Part shown: piece by piece, positions 22,176-34,107 of the stretch
How the letters are laid out: every line of letters starts with the position of its first letter
Position numbering within the stretch: the first letter of the stretch is position 1
DNA from: Chara braunii
Lineage: Eukaryota; Streptophyta; Charophyceae; Charales; Characeae
Assembly: GCA_003427395.1 (NCBI GenBank)
Contig: BFEA01000014.1
Location: forward strand, 6,291,973-6,355,972
Direction of reading: 5' to 3'
DNA: 64,000 nt
The notes under the pieces: generated by a model
Database searches by the model: none
The model's input: the letters and a program-made list of their open reading frames with translations, nothing else
Told to the model about the DNA's origin: nothing
Made by a program: the position numbers and the translations under genes

Positions 22176-23464
22176 TTCCCTCCTCCTTTACTTTGTTAGT
22201 CCTCTGAGAAGTCTCTTGTACTGCAGGCATCTTCCCTTTTCGTTCTCTTTCATAGCCTGCTATCACTTGAGGTGTTGTTCTCATGAGTTCCTCTCGTGTG
22301 AACCAGCGATCTTCCTTGGGATAAAGGTGATGTCTGAAGCTCACACTATACTGCATTCTCGGTTCAGGAGGGTGCTCTCTGACTGATGATCGAGGAACAG
22401 GCATCACTCGGTGCTCCACGATTTGGTCGATGTCGACCTCGCCATCCATGGTTGGGAGCAGCATTGATCTTCTTGAAGGGAACTGCTCTGTGGCAGCGAA
22501 AGGTGCCAACTTGGAAGCATGGAACACAGGGTAAGTGCGTAGGTGTGCAGGAATAATAATCATGTATGAAGGCCCACCTGGTTGATCCCCTACAATGTCC
22601 AAGATCTCCCAGGGCCCAAAATACTGTGGCATCAGCTTTCTTGAGATTCTTAACTCCTGTCCCAGTTCAGGTGACCTTACCCAGACTCTCTCCCCTACCT
22701 GAAAGTTAGAAGGCCGTCTATGTTTGTTCTCAGATGCAATCATAGCATCTTGAGACTTCTTAATATGTTCCACTGCATTCTGCAGCATTTGTTCATACTT
22801 GATGGCATACTCTTATGCTGCCAGGAGCTGCAGTGGGCTGCCTTTCCGGTAGCAGAAAGTCCAGCGCAGTTCTGGGTTTCCAACCAAGATGTAGCTGGTT
22901 GGGAGTCATACCGGTAGTACTATGCACAGCGTTATTGTACAGGCTGGCGACGAGAGGTAACTGCTCGTCCCACTCATCCTGACTTGGCTTAATATAATGC
23001 CGAAGCAAGTGCTGTACTACCCGGTTCATTTGTTCTGCCTGACCATTTGACTCAGGGTGATTCCCTGAAGTCGTTTGGAGCTTGGTTTTCATTTGTTCAG
23101 CAGTTGCCTGCCACAGTTCACTGGTAAACCTTACATCCCTATCACTTACTATTGATGTGGGTAGTCCAAAATCCCTAACCCAGTGGTCTAGAAACAGTTT
23201 GATGACATAGTCAGTTTTGGCAGTTTCTGGCATAGCGATCAGTCTTGCATATTTAGTAAAGCGGTCCGCTATCACGAAGATATGCCTCTTTCCAGACTTA
23301 CTGGTCACAAGAGTATCCATGAAGTCCATGGACACACTTTGACCAGGACCTTCAGGGATTGGCAAGGGCTTGATGAGCCCAAGTGAAGCCTGAGTCCTAG
23401 GTTTGTCCCTTTGACTGACCTGACAAGTTTCAACATACCTTTTTGTATCTTCCATCATAGAGGG
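22111..23464 (-). pseudogene. A2 integrase with chromodomain-like tail
   Basis: Minus strand. 22793-23458 holds the paired-cysteine remnant (TCQVSQRDKP, where the second Cys is Ser) and a DDE core with all three acidic residues: MDFMDTLVTS, SIVSDRDVRFTS and NGQAEQMNRV. A frame change near 22790 leads to 22111-22788 with GPWEILDIVGDQPGG, PSRRSMLLPTMDG and a chromodomain-like VDIDQIVEHR ... DRWFTREELM. The frame runs through the purine tract (coding KEEG) and stops 64 bases inside the 3' LTR. Confidence 0.88.
22176..22193 (-). other. A2 polypurine tract
   Basis: Minus-strand AAGTAAAGGAGGAGGGAA abuts the 3' LTR. The same tract is found next to the A4 3' LTR (42087-42105) and the A3 3' LTR (about 32929-32943). 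Confidence 0.85.
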
Positions 23465-24110
23465 CCATCAAAATTTCTGCACTAGGTTAGCTGTGGTCTT
23501 TTTATATCCAAAATGACCAGTTGCGTCATGACACTCACCTAAAAATAAACTACGTAAAGACTCACTACACGGGACACGCAACCTTTTATTCCCTGCCCTC
23601 TCAAGGAACAACAAGCCATCCAAAGACTTTTTGTCCTTAGCTTGGAATCTACGGATGATTTATGACATGCCGCGATCGAGTGAGTTCGTCAGATATGCCG
23701 AACTCAATGACTAGCGCGCCCAGATAATCTGCCCTTCTTGATAGCGCATCAGCCACCTTGTTGTACGTACCCTTGATAGGATCAAGTTGATAGTCATACA
23801 TGTCTATCACTTGAATCCATCTCTTGAGTGTGTCCGACAACACAGGTAGTGTCTTAATCCAGCGCAAAGTCTCATGGTCAGACCTCACATAGAAGAATCT
23901 TCCTAGGAGGTAATGTCTCCAATGAACTAGCGCTCTGTACAGGGCGTAGAGCTCTCTCTCATAAGTGGACTTATCTAACTATTGAGAAGGCATCTTTTTA
24001 CTCATGTACTCGATCGGTCTCAACTTTGCCCCCTCCTGTTGCGCAAGGACCGCGCCTATGCCATATTGGTTGGCGTCTGTGGTCACAACAAATGCTCAGC
24101 TCCGTAGTGT
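23465..24110 (-). pseudogene. A2 RNase H domain remnant
   Basis: Minus strand. 23649-23888 reads LRWIKTLPVLSDTLKRW and KVADALSRRADYLGALVIEF. The N-terminal RNase H part is frameshifted after KLPD near 24110, so the TTDA motif is out of frame. The integrase zinc segment begins at the left. Confidence 0.8.
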
Positions 24111-25034
24111 CCGGAAGTTTGAGAACTTCGTAGTGTGTCAGAGCATACTTCAATTTCTTTAAGCTTGCTTCACACTCTTCAGTCCACTGCCAAGGGGTGT
24201 CAAGTCGAGTTAGATGTGTTAATGGGGAAGCTATAGCACTATAGTTCTTCACAAACAGATGATAATAGCCCGTCATCCCCCAAAACGATCTGACCTCAGT
24301 AACAGTCTGAGGTCTGGGCCAGTAACGTATGCTGGCCACCTTCGCATCTTCCGGCCTCAATCCATCTGCTGAAATTTCATGACCCAAGTACAAGATCTTG
24401 GTGCGACCAAACTCGCATTTATCCAAGTTTACCTTGTACTGGTGCCGTTTTAGGAGACCTAGCATTGCTTTCAAATGCTCAGCGTGCTCCTCTACAATCG
24501 TACGAAAGATAAGAATATCGTCGAGGTACACGACGATAAACGTGTCGAAGTACTCATGAAATATCCGGTTCATCGCGTGCTGGAACGCACCAGGCGCATT
24601 GCATAGGCCAAAAGGCATCACCACAAACTCGTACAGACCGTACCTGGTCTGAAATGCGGTTTTGTGTTGGTCCTCAAGCCTAACGACAATTTGATGGTAT
24701 TTGGACTTCAGATCTATCTTTGTGAAGTACCGGCATCCCTGCACTCTATCCAAGAGGTCGTCAATGCGGGGTAGGGCTCCGCATTCTTAACGGTGATGGC
24801 ATTGAGGCCCCTATAGTCAATGCACATCCTTAATGGACCTCCCATCTTTGGGACAAATAAGACTGGCGCACCGTAAGGGGAGGTACTAGGCCGTATCCAT
24901 CCCTTTTCTGTGAGCTCCTTGAGCTGGCGGCAAAGCTCATCTAACTCCGCGAGAGGCATCCTATAGATTCGTCCTCTAGGCACCTTGCTACCTGGGACAA
25001 CCTCTATCGCATGTACAACCTCCCTTTCCACCAC
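24111..25034 (-). pseudogene. A2 reverse transcriptase, catalytic box intact
   Basis: Minus strand. The N-terminus (24714-25034) has VVHAIEVVPGSKVPRGRIYR and [20 protein letters not shown]. After a frame change near 24750, 23998-24753 carries [30 protein letters not shown], the catalytic IVVYLDDILIF (YLDD present), and YLGHEISADGLRPEDAKV. It is the best-preserved reverse transcriptase in the window but is not in one frame. Confidence 0.88.
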
Positions 25035-25721
25035 GTCTGTGGGCTCCTCAAAAAGGTTTGAATATTGATTTAACGGCCTCCCCTTTTTCAGAGACGAAGA
25101 CTAGATACATGCCTTCCTCTCGATTCTGCTTATAATAGTTATAGAAGGATGAAGTGCACATCCACACGTAGTTTTCTATTAAACTGAGGTTGTGAGACTT
25201 CGAGGTAGTACATGCCTAGTAGCATATCGAATGGCAGTTCGTCGCTCACCAGGAAGGAGATCTTGTGGATCACTTCCCCCCCTCCATAGGAGAAGGCGCA
25301 GGCTACGTCCTTGACAGTCTTTGACAACCATTTGGTGCTTGTTGGGTAGCGTAGAAGCTACAATTCTGCTAAGCCGCTGCACTTGGTCTCCTAAGCGCAG
25401 TCTATCCACACAAGCACGACTGATGAAATTTTGTCTAGAGCCTATGTTTGCGAAGGCGCCAACCTTGCGGCCACCTACATCTACTTCTACCACGAAATGT
25501 TCACCCTTTGGACCTCTACTGATCATCGCCCAAGAGTCCCTGGGGCCCTTCCCTGACCACTCAGTCTCTAACTCTTCTAGGGCCTCAGACACATCTCTCA
25601 AACAGAGCGTCGGTGGGTCTGAATGTGTCTGCGGGGCGATGTGTGGNTCNCTAGCCTTGGCCAACGCCTGAAGTGGGGAAGGCAACGTTACCACTTCAGC
25701 ACGAGTAAGAGCGACCAACAC
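25035..25721 (-). pseudogene. A2 retropepsin, active site N-I-G
   Basis: Minus strand, 25179-25721. KGEHFVVEVDVGGRKVGAFA is followed by NIGSRQNFIS, the retropepsin loop, where the family Asp is Asn and the Ser/Thr is Ile. The downstream flap and DMLLGMYYLEVSQPQF segment is in another frame. Two ambiguous bases (25647 and 25650) lie in the linker. Confidence 0.8.
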
Positions 25722-27667
25722 TCCTACTAGCCCGAGGTGTTTCCCTGTGAGTTGCTCTCAGAAACACTCCCAGGATTCGAAGATAAGCCCACCACCGTTG
25801 GTGAGGCTACCTTCGTGGTGACCTTGCTGCGACAAGTCCTGGACGTGTGGCCATAGTTGCCACAGTTCATGCGTGTGCCCCTGGCAACTCGGTCCCTCCA
25901 CACCTCGTAATCCAAACCAAGCTTTACCCATGCGGGTGTCCCTTGGTCGCCCTGACCCGTGGACCGTCCTACCTTCTTCTTCCCGGTCCCCCTAGCCTTT
26001 TCTTTGATGGGTGCCACGACTCCACCATCTGAAGTCTCACCAGCCCCATCCTGCTCTGTCAACTCCCCAAGGTCTGGGAAATCGTCAATCAGAGTCGTTT
26101 GACCATCGTGGTCAACGAACATTAACTGACCCTTCTTCTTCCAGTCTTGGGGTAGTCTCTTCCTACCATCATGAGATGCCCTATGCGCGGACCCCAACTT
26201 TGCCTCTATGTCCAGAGCTTTGTTACTAAAAGAAGCGAAGGTGTGCTGTTCAACATAGGCCTCATCAACCAGCTTGGTCCTTACCTCTGCAGGTAGGCAC
26301 CTTGTAATCCGTCAGGAGAACCTGCTGGTCAAAACGCACACCAGTTACCACGAGAAGGCGTTCCACAGTGTCCGTAAGCTCTCTAACATCCTTGAACCTG
26401 CGGGAACAAAGGTTGTTGATAGCATCGGTGGCCTTTTGAGCCCCTTGCGGGTCATGCCACCTGTTGTAGATGGACCGTACGAACTGTTCCAATGTTTGAG
26501 CCTGAGCCCAGGCATCGAAATCCTGACCATAGCCCTGTTGCTGCACTAAGCCATTCAACCAGCGGGCTGCTGATCCCTCTAAAAAGGAGGCAGCCACTAC
26601 AGCTTCTTGCTCTGGCCTGGTGAGCTTGTGCCTCACATAAGTAGGCACAGTCCTCACCCAGGTGTCAAAGTCCTCTTCCTTCTTCCTATCTCCAGAGAAG
26701 GGCTTGGGACTCATTAGAGGTATCGTAGGCATCCACTGCATAGGCTGCATGGGCCCAGGGGCTTGCTGCAGCGGTTGCATAGCCACTGAAACAGGCTGTT
26801 GCGTACTAACCTGGGCCTGGCTTGACAGTGGGACTGTAGTTACCACTGTCGTGGATGGTACGACTGAGACTCTTTGAACCGGACCACTAGTTGCTACTAA
26901 ACCACTTGGAGGGGGTATGCCAAACATAGGAGAGAAAGTTGACCCTGTGTGTTGCGGCATCGATGAAGGACCCGCACCCGCTGGGGGAACTACAGCAAAC
27001 TGTGGCTGCCTCACCGCTGTGGGAGGAGCCCAAAGTTCAACCATGATTTGTTTCAGGCCTGCCACCAATTCGGCCAGCAATTCCTGTTGGACGTTTTGCA
27101 CTTCAGCCACTGAAAGTAAAGCATTACGCAGCACACGACCAGCAGGGTCTAATGCTGCTTCATCTAGTCCTTCTAGTCTGCCTAACTCCTGCATTCTACT
27201 CCCTAGTCTAGCCTTTCTAAGTATAGCTTTCCTTCTCCTCTCTGCTGCTTCGTCCAGCTGCCGCTGTAGCTCATCCTGAAGGTCTTCTGCTTGACGGATT
27301 TCCAAATCCTCCGCCGTGAGTTGAGTTTGCTGGCTGGTCTTCTGCTTGACGGATTTCCAAATCCTCCGCCGTGAGTTGAGTTTGCTGGCTGACTCGCAAG
27401 CTAGCAATCTGACTAATGGTTCCCTGAGAACCACTCTGACTGACTCCTGACGAAATGGACTGTGTAGACTCATGAGTGGTTCCCTGAGAACCACTCTGGT
27501 GCCCTCGCTCTCCTTGCCGCTGTTCTCTCTCTAGCCTCTCTCCGCAATCTTCTCTCGCCTCCTGGACCCAACTCCAAGAATGTCAAGGGTCGACTGCGGG
27601 CAGTCTCGCGAGTAGTCCTACGGTGGTCCATTAGTTACTCCTCCTCACTAGTGCTCGCATCACTCAT
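25722..27667 (-). pseudogene. A2 gag with CCHC knuckle lesion
   Basis: Minus strand. The start is placed at ATG 27665-27667 (MSDASTSEEE then an immediate stop). The main body (26265-27494) has a coiled-coil-like region (RRRKAILRKARLGSRMQEL), a Pro/Gln-rich linker and the capsid core (PKPFSGDRKKEEDFDTWVRT; FLEGSAARWLNGL). After a shift near 26230, 25727-26197 carries the knuckle RMNCGNYGHTSRTC; A4 has CMNC, so the first zinc ligand is mutated to Arg. A 55-base tandem duplication lies at 27281-27390. Confidence 0.87.
27281..27390 (-). repeat. 55-bp tandem duplication in A2 gag
   Basis: GGTCTTCTGCTTGACGGATT starts at 27281 and 27336; the two 55-base copies are nearly identical and shift the gag frame. 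Close by, GGTTCCCTGAGAACCACTCT occurs twice, about 60 bases apart. Confidence 0.9.
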
Positions 27668-28938
27668 GAGCTACAGTGTGTGTGATCTAAACTAGAATCC
27701 ACACTGAATCTTACCTTAGCCTGACATACAACCGATTATGAACGACAACTACTTTCGGTCGGTTGGAACAAAAACAGTTAGGTGATATAGTAACAACTAA
27801 TGTCAGGTCCTACAGGATATATTAAATCTATTTTTAGATTACCTTAGAACAGATTGCAATACAACAAAGATCTAATCTGTCTGTAGCTGTCTGTCAGTTG
27901 TTAAACAAGTCTGTAACAACTAGATAATCAAAATAAAAATAACATCTCCTGTTGGAGATGTATGCTTGATGGCAGATTGTCTGTTGATAGCCACTGCGAA
28001 CAGTTACCGAAATCCCCCCTCCCCCTGTATCCTTCTTGAGTGGTCTCTTTGTGTCAACGTTCCTGAGCATCTGGTTGAGCAGCGTGTCTGAAGGTGTGCA
28101 ATCCGGCCCACCCCTGTGTCCCAAGTCATTGCCGAACATGCCAGCCAGTCCACTCTTATTTATCCTCGTACGGAACGAGCCTTACCACCCGGTTTGATCT
28201 GGCTGATCAGGAGGGATTTAAGGAGAGCCCCCATCTCCTCAGGAATTATTTAACGTCGCAGACAGGACGACGATCACAGCCAGAATCAACACCGAGTCCA
28301 CAGCCAGAAATATTTATAGACGGTCTGGTAGGCGTCTCATTAAAGGCTGGCATGCCCTGCACAACCTCTATTGCGCAAGCAGCAGTACCAAGGACTTGCT
28401 GCCCAAGCATGTGTGTACTAGTCCCAGCGGGTTGGCATGGTGACCGTGACCCGAGTGCTTCGTCCATGGCCCTTCAGAGGCTTCGCCCGTCTCCCACCAG
28501 CTTGCTGCCCAGGAAGAATGTCGACTCTCAAGGTTGAGCGCATGCGACACCTCACATCGAGAGGACTCTCAAGACAGGACTCACTTCCTCACGGCAAGAA
28601 GAGATGAAGAGGGTAGATAAAAAAAAGAGATCAATGTACCTCATAAATGCTGCCCCCAACCACAGATTTCTCACCGGTAACCTGATGTGCAATTATGATG
28701 ACCGGTCTTTGCCTCAGCACAACCAACAGCAGAATGCGGTTCCACCTCGGCTTAATATGCCACATCAGCGAGTTCTCATCATCCAGCATACATCCCGTAT
28801 GTCACCACATAGCTCCCTGGCGCGCCCACACAACCCTGGGCCGTCTAACGTTCAACGCCAATGCCTTATCAGTGCCCCACACCTCATGCGAAGCACCAAT
28901 ATCTATTGCGAAGAACCAATGAAGCGCAATATGAACCA
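27668..28938 (-). other. A2 untranslated leader
   Basis: About 1.3 kb between gag and primer site. It is shared with A4 (47858-49224) and, in part, with 63763-64000. Conserved blocks include GGAATTATTTAACGTCGCAG and TATAGACGGTCTGGT. No gene. Confidence 0.75.
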
Positions 28939-28950
28939 GCTCTGATACCA
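28939..28950 (-). other. A2 primer-binding site (initiator tRNA-Met)
   Basis: Minus-strand TGGTATCAGAGC, the exact consensus plant initiator tRNA-Met primer site, three bases inside the 5' LTR. Confidence 0.9.
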
Positions 28951-28953
28951 AAT

Positions 28954-29975
28954 TGCAAGGAAAATGAGCAACAGCGAGATGACAGTTCCAGTTCACACCA
29001 TCACATTGAAAGCCAGATAGTCACACCGTGTCCAGAGAGAAGCATTGCACCAATAATACACCAATGGAGGTTCGTAGCACTGAAAACCAATGTTCATGGA
29101 GAGCATACTCTCTCCTCCCAACACAAGAGTCCAGTTCCTTCACACTCACACTTGGCGCTCAGCGCCCAGCCTACTCCAACACAGCTACTACAGACTACAA
29201 AAAGACAATGCAACTGTTGACATCAGCGGCAGCCCAAAGTACTTGAAGATGTCGCCCATGCAGACCATCGCCAATACAAGGTAAGTGCCCTCACATCATC
29301 ATCATCATCATCCTTCACCTATCCCNTGACTACACCCACNTCTGTCCTCTGTTTCACCCGAAGACCACCCCTGCGCCTCACTGTAGTCCAAGCCCACCAG
29401 CTATGGTGGCTGGGCTATGGCGCTGCCCTCAGCAGCNNCCTTCTTCCCTGCACGACCGCACGTGCTGCACCTCGCCTCTCAGCGCCAGCCAGCAGCCGCG
29501 AGCTTTTGCTCCAGCAGCGCTGCCGCTAGCATGCGAGTGCCTGAATGAGGCTGCCTGGCCAGAGCTCTTTCCTTTATGGAAAGAACTGTCCTGCTCGCGC
29601 AGCCTGGCTGGGCTGGCCTGGGCCCAGAAGCTTCCGGAAGGCCCCAGGAGCCTGCCTGGATGCAGCAGCTACTGGGCTGCTGGCCCCCGTTCGGTTTTGC
29701 GCCCAACTCTCTGTATGAGGCTGTGAATCACGCCCAGGGCCTGCATTCTTTGGAAAGGCCCGGAAGGCCGTGGAAATGTCTCTGTTGCTCGGCCTGTGTT
29801 TCTTTCAACTGGCGCGTCGCAACTGCCTGGACCCCAAATATGAAATTGACAGTCGAAGGCCTCTTGCAAAAAGCCAGGCCCGCCTTCACTTAGGGCGGGC
29901 ACCTCCGCCTTCACTTAGGGCGGGTAAGGCTGCAAACAGGGCGCCATAGGCCTACCGAGGACCCTGATCCTCGCA
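28954..29975 (-). repeat. A2 5' LTR
   Basis: 1,022 bases; plus strand TGCAAGGAAAATGAG to GATCCTCGCA. It differs from the 3' LTR by small indels, including a doubled CGCCTTCACTTAGGGCGGG hairpin (about 29878 and 29908). A few ambiguous bases occur (29326, 29340, 29437-29438). Followed by GGGA. Confidence 0.92.
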
Positions 29976-30260
29976 GGGATGCAAACATTCACAATACCTC
30001 TGCATTCTCTGTCACTCGACAACTTGTACCGGGAACCTTTTGTTTTGTCACTCATCGTATCTGGAACACCCTCCCTCCTTGCAGAGCACTCCTGTGCTGC
30101 AAGTTCTTTTTTTGGCTACTCAGCCTACTTTTTCTTTTCCTGGTAAGATGGTGCCTGTATTTTGCGCGTCTGCCCAGTATGGTCAATTATAATCGAAATA
30201 TTTGGCGATTATCATTTAGCATTTGGTGTTTACCGTTGTCTTATTATCTGAACTTTGCAG
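29976..30260 (+). other. NOMO intron, 3' end
   Basis: Pyrimidine-rich intronic sequence between A2 and the first exon, ending CTGAACTTTGCAG. No other feature. Confidence 0.7.
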
Positions 30261-30376
30261 GGGAGTATGTGGTGGTCCCCGTGTACAAAGGGGAGCATAC
30301 AGTGTTTGACGTTTCTCCTCAGAGCCAAAAGGTGGTGGTCGGACATGGGAAAACAACAGTGGATCCTCCTTTTCAG
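30261..30376 (+). CDS. NOMO (nodal modulator) exon, end of one beta-sandwich repeat
   Basis: After acceptor TTTGCAG the exon begins with GG, completing a split Gly codon, then 38 codons (EYVVVPVYKGEHTVFDVSPQ ... DPPFQ) and donor GTCAGT. It corresponds to the plant NOMO segment I recall as GKYELVPHYKGENTVFDVSP, about a quarter of the way into the protein. NOMO is a large ER membrane protein with a lumenal string of carboxypeptidase-regulatory-like beta-sandwich repeats. In animals it forms the BOS complex with nicalin and TMEM147 at the multipass translocon. No upstream exon was found in the window. An unrelated paralogue is unlikely given the collinearity with the next three exons. Confidence 0.88.
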
Positions 30377-31736
30377 GTCAGTGTTTCCTTCTCCTCCCTC
30401 CCTACCCCCTTCCCCCTCCCTACCCCCTTGGCTGGGAGGGGGGAGGGATGGAGAGGGGGTGATCTTAAACAAAAGGTGGTAAGCCATGACATTTATTGCT
30501 TTCACAGTACGCACTACGTACATGCTTCAACATTTTCGTCACTCGATTTGTGTTTATAACTTAATATCCTAGTGACCCCCTTTTGCGGAAGGCGGTCATC
30601 CCCACACCCGTAGTTTAGGCGCCACGCAGGTACATGTCAGATTTTTCAGATACAGATTCAAATAGTAGTTTCAGTGTTTGAATATGTGCTGCGACTCCTG
30701 GGATGTGCTGTTTTATCTCTCTGTCAGATGATGTCATCTTGACCGTCAGGTCCCGTCTGATTACTCTGCGTTGTCTCCCTGGTGGCATTCCTTTTTTTTC
30801 TTGTTCTTTTTTTCAACGAACAGATTTGGACCGTTTGTCGTTTTATGAATGTCATTTTCCTTGCCAAGGAGCCATTTGCCAATTGCCCTTCTCTGTATCA
30901 TTCCAATTTTAATGGAGGTCCCCGAAGTGCATTCCTCATCTGTCTAGTCTCTTTCTTTTTTTTTTTTCAGAAAATGAAAGATCAAATTGCCATCATGTTC
31001 ACATCAGTCAACTAACTTGTTTCTTATGGTGTAGACTGCACCATGCATTGGTTGGCTGCTTGTTTGCTTTCTCATTCTTCTGTTTTGCACTGTCTGGGCC
31101 TCACTCCACTACCCACCACCTGCATGAAAGACGAAAAATATGGCGGTGTATATTTCCATGCACTGTCTGGGCCTCGCTCCACTGCTCATTTTGCACATTT
31201 GTGGACTAGTGGACCGAGACCCTCTGTCGATCTTCTTGCCGGATGCTGCTCCTGATGACTTTGTATCTCCTCTCCAGGTTGCCCTGTGTTTGTTGTACAG
31301 CATGTACAGCAAGCCGGAAATTGTCACAAAATTGGTACTTTTTTTTTTAATCACTGTGCCCACTTCTGTGTGCACATATGTGGGGTCGAATGATTTTCAA
31401 TCAATTTGAAATTTTCATTGTAATTAATTCCATGGGATTCACACATCATTTGCTGCGAGTATGTGCCCTCTGGAAAGCACAGTGCGTCCCCCCTGCACTT
31501 TCTTCGTAGGTGGTGGTAGCCTCGTGATGGGACCCGTGGTAGCCTCCTGATGGGACCTGCAGTGTGGAGGGGGGAAAACACGTGCAATGAATCGCAAGTC
31601 AATCACCGTCAACCTCGCACACACATGCAATGAACATCAGGATGAGTATTCACACTTGGAGGCAATAGCCGAGAAACAAGAATCTCACAAGAGATTGATA
31701 AGCAAAATATCTTTATTATACAAAAGAAACTGTTCA
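30377..31736 (+). other. NOMO intron sequence
   Basis: About 1.36 kb of intron before A3. C/T-rich start (30395-30430), T-runs near 30790 and 30955, and short internal duplications (CACTGTCTGGGCCTC at 31087 and 31158; GGTAGCCTC(G/C)TGATGGGACC near 31510). No exon-like homology seen. Confidence 0.5.
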
Positions 31737-32092
31737 TGCAAGGAAAATGAACAAATGCGAAATGACAGAAATCCAGAATGCAAAATCACATTGATAGCCA
31801 GAAAATCCAACGCTGTCCAGAAAGCAGAAATGCATTGATATTCCACCAATGGAGCACCAAAGCACCGAATCCGAATGTCAATGAGAGCATACTCTCGCCA
31901 CCACCAGCATATGTATCCAGAGCCTTTCCCCTTACTTGGCGCTCAGCGCCCAGACTACGATCACACAGCTACTACCAGCCTACGAATTGACAATGCATCC
32001 TGTTGACGTCAGCAGCAACAACCGAAGTACATGAAGATGTCAACTCAGTAGTCCATCGCCAAGACCAGGTACGTGCCTTCACATCATCAACC

Positions 32093-32155
<63 letters not shown>

Positions 32156-32156
32156 N

Positions 32157-32219
<63 letters not shown>

Positions 32220-32926
32220 CCCACGTCTTTTTCCCCATACACGAAGACAACCACCATCTGCACCTCCGCTGGCTATCCAAGCCAAGCCCTGGCTATGACA
32301 GACTGGCTATGGTGCTGCCCTCAGCAGCGCCCTGCCTTCTTCCTTGACGCTCGGGAGCGCCGGGCATCCACTAGCGCACAGCAAGCAGGGTGCAAGCGCA
32401 CGCTCCAGCATCTCTGCTGCTTGCGCAAGCCAGTGCCCTGAATGCCCTCTCCCTGGCGAGCTCTTTCCTATATGGAAAGTGCTCGCCCAGTTTGCAGCTG
32501 GGCTTCGACGCGCTTGTGCCCTTTAGCTTCACGTTGGGCCAAAGTGTCTGAGCCCAGGCCCGTTCAGACAGTGGCTGGGAAAGAATTGGTTAGGCGTGCC
32601 CAACCACCCAGGCACAAATGGGTGGTCTTCCATGCTTCGACCACGTTGCTGGAAAGCCTGTAAGCCTCACAAATATTTCTGATTGTCACGAGCGAAGCGG
32701 ATGTAACCAACTGGCGCGTGGCAACTGTCTGGCGGGCACTAAGACTTGCAAAAATTGACGAGTTCAGGGCACATTGAGATTCAGGGGGTCCGCCTTCACT
32801 TAGGGCGGGGATGCGCCCACTAAGATTTGCAAAAATTGATGAGTTCAGGGAACATGGAGATTCAGGGGGTCCGCCTTCACTTAGGGCGGGAATGCGCCTG
32901 CTGCAAGACCTTATGGTAAACCCTCA
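31737..32926 (-). repeat. A3 3' LTR
   Basis: Plus strand TGCAAGGAAAATGAA to GGTAAACCCTCA. Carries a (CT)n run (about 32096-32217, one N), TTTCCTATATGGAAA near 32465, and an 81-base tandem duplication (32737-32817 and 32818-32898) that doubles the CCGCCTTCACTTAGGGCGG hairpin. Confidence 0.8.
32094..32217. repeat. (CT)n microsatellite
   Basis: About 60 CT units with one N at 32156, inside the A3 LTR. Frames of alternating Leu-Ser or Arg-Glu here are artefacts. Confidence 0.95.
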
Positions 32927-32934
32927 TGCTCCCT

Positions 32935-33328
32935 CCTCTTCTTCGATAGTCATCTTAGAAGTCCTTATACAACAGGCTGCTTCCCTTTCAAATTCCTTTC
33001 GTAACTTGAGATAACCTGCGGAGCAGTCTTCATTAATTCTTCTCTTCTAAACCACTGATCTTCTTTAGAATCAGTATGATGTAGGAAGCACACTTGATAC
33101 TGCATCTGCAGTTTAGGAGGGGGTCCCCTGCCTGGAGGCTTGGGCACAGGCATCAGCTTGTGCTCAATGATATCATCGATGTCCACATGTTCGTCCATGG
33201 TTGGGAGCAGCATTGATCTTCTTGAGGGAAATTGTTCAGTTCCAGCGAAAGAAGCTGACTTGGATGCGTGGAAAACAGGGTGTGTATGAAGGTGACCAGG
33301 GATGCGAATGAAATATGATGGACCATCT
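32935..33328 (-). pseudogene. A3 integrase C-terminal tail
   Basis: Minus strand: DGPSYFIRIPGHLHTHPVFH, PSRRSMLLPTMDEHVDIDDI and DQWFRREELMKTAPQVI, the chromodomain-like end of family A integrase. The upstream part is removed at 33328. The remaining frame is open to ERNLKGKQPVV. Confidence 0.82.
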
Positions 33329-34107
33329 TGCAATCAGACTCGCTTTCACTTCCTCTTCACATACATGCAAACAGATGGAGATTCACACTGGCGCAGGGCG
33401 CCCACTTAGAGCTTAGAGATATGGAAATCAAGAACACAGTTCAGATGCAAGTTCACTTCAACAGGCTATGGCGCATCGGCGCCTGAACATCCCAACCTTC
33501 GTCACTGTGTCCAACCCCACTGTTCACACACGCACTCTGGATCACCCTGAATACCACCACATACACACACTTAATCTCACTTCCTCCTACAGCGGCTATG
33601 GCCGCACTATCACTACTGACTATGGCTACGATCTCCCTTCAGCCCACTTCGTCTTCGGGCGGCCTGCAGACCACCTTCGCACAAGACGCTGTAACAGCAC
33701 TTCCGCATGGCTTACGCAGCGAATGAATGAATGACTGGGCGCTGCCTCTTGATTTATACTTCTGTAACTTGTTGGTCTGCCCCTCTCCACCCAGCCTATG
33801 GTGCACACAGTCCCTCATGGTACTTGCTTGACTGGACTGGGACTGACTGGACCGGTACCGCTGACAGCATGGGTTTGGATTGCCAACTCAATGCAGTCGC
33901 ACTGCCGACGTAATGCAGCTTGGCTCAGCACTTGCCCACTTGCCTCTGACTAAAATGTGAGGGAGCTTCGAAAGGCCACTTCCGGACCTTCCAGAAGCCT
34001 GTGGACTTGGCCTTTCGAGTACTATATAGCAGCTACGACCTTGACCTTTCAGAATTCCTACAGCTACGGCCTCTACAGGGCTGTGACACCTACTCGACAG
34101 ACCTACA
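33329..34107 (-). repeat. B2 3' LTR (left), diverged
   Basis: Starts TGCAATCAGACTCG and shares AGAGATATGG, CAGCACTTCCGCATGGCTTA, GGACTGGGACTGACTGGACC and GCCCACTTGCC with the reverse complement of the B1 LTR. The end is set where integrase homology begins. Confidence 0.65.

Larger units (their letters stand above)
21191..29975 (-). mobile_element. Element A2, complete family A Ty3/gypsy retrotransposon
   Basis: 8,785 bases in minus orientation. Left (3') LTR is 21191-22175 and right (5') LTR 28954-29975. Primer site is at 28939-28950 and the purine tract at 22176-22193. Order on the minus strand is gag, protease, reverse transcriptase, RNase H, integrase. The 4-base duplication GGGA lies at 21187-21190 and 29976-29979. 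It ends 285 bases before a NOMO exon. All coding domains are recognisable but interrupted. Confidence 0.93.
31737..33328 (-). mobile_element. Element A3, 3' end fragment of family A
   Basis: Minus-strand fragment consisting of a 3' LTR (31737-32926), purine tract and the integrase tail (to 33328). It is cut by the LTR of B2 at 33329. The rest of A3 is not found on the far side of B2, so a deletion removed it. Confidence 0.8.

Noticed and set aside
21698-22207. Ala/Trp/Gly-rich overlapping frames in the A2 LTR
   Set aside because: Present on both strands of the LTR and in other copies with frame changes; GC-rich LTR by-products.
26265-27494. 409-residue frame considered as a host gene
   Set aside because: Contains the gag capsid core, lies between the LTRs of A2 in gag position and is shared with A4.
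31281-31332. Exon-like segment after TCTCTCCAG in the NOMO intron
   Set aside because: It translates to VALCLLYSMYSKPEIVTKL, which does not fit NOMO between FQ and VTGFS, where the protein is already continuous.
32003-32441. Leu-Ser-rich open frames in the A3 LTR
   Set aside because: Microsatellite artefacts inside an LTR.
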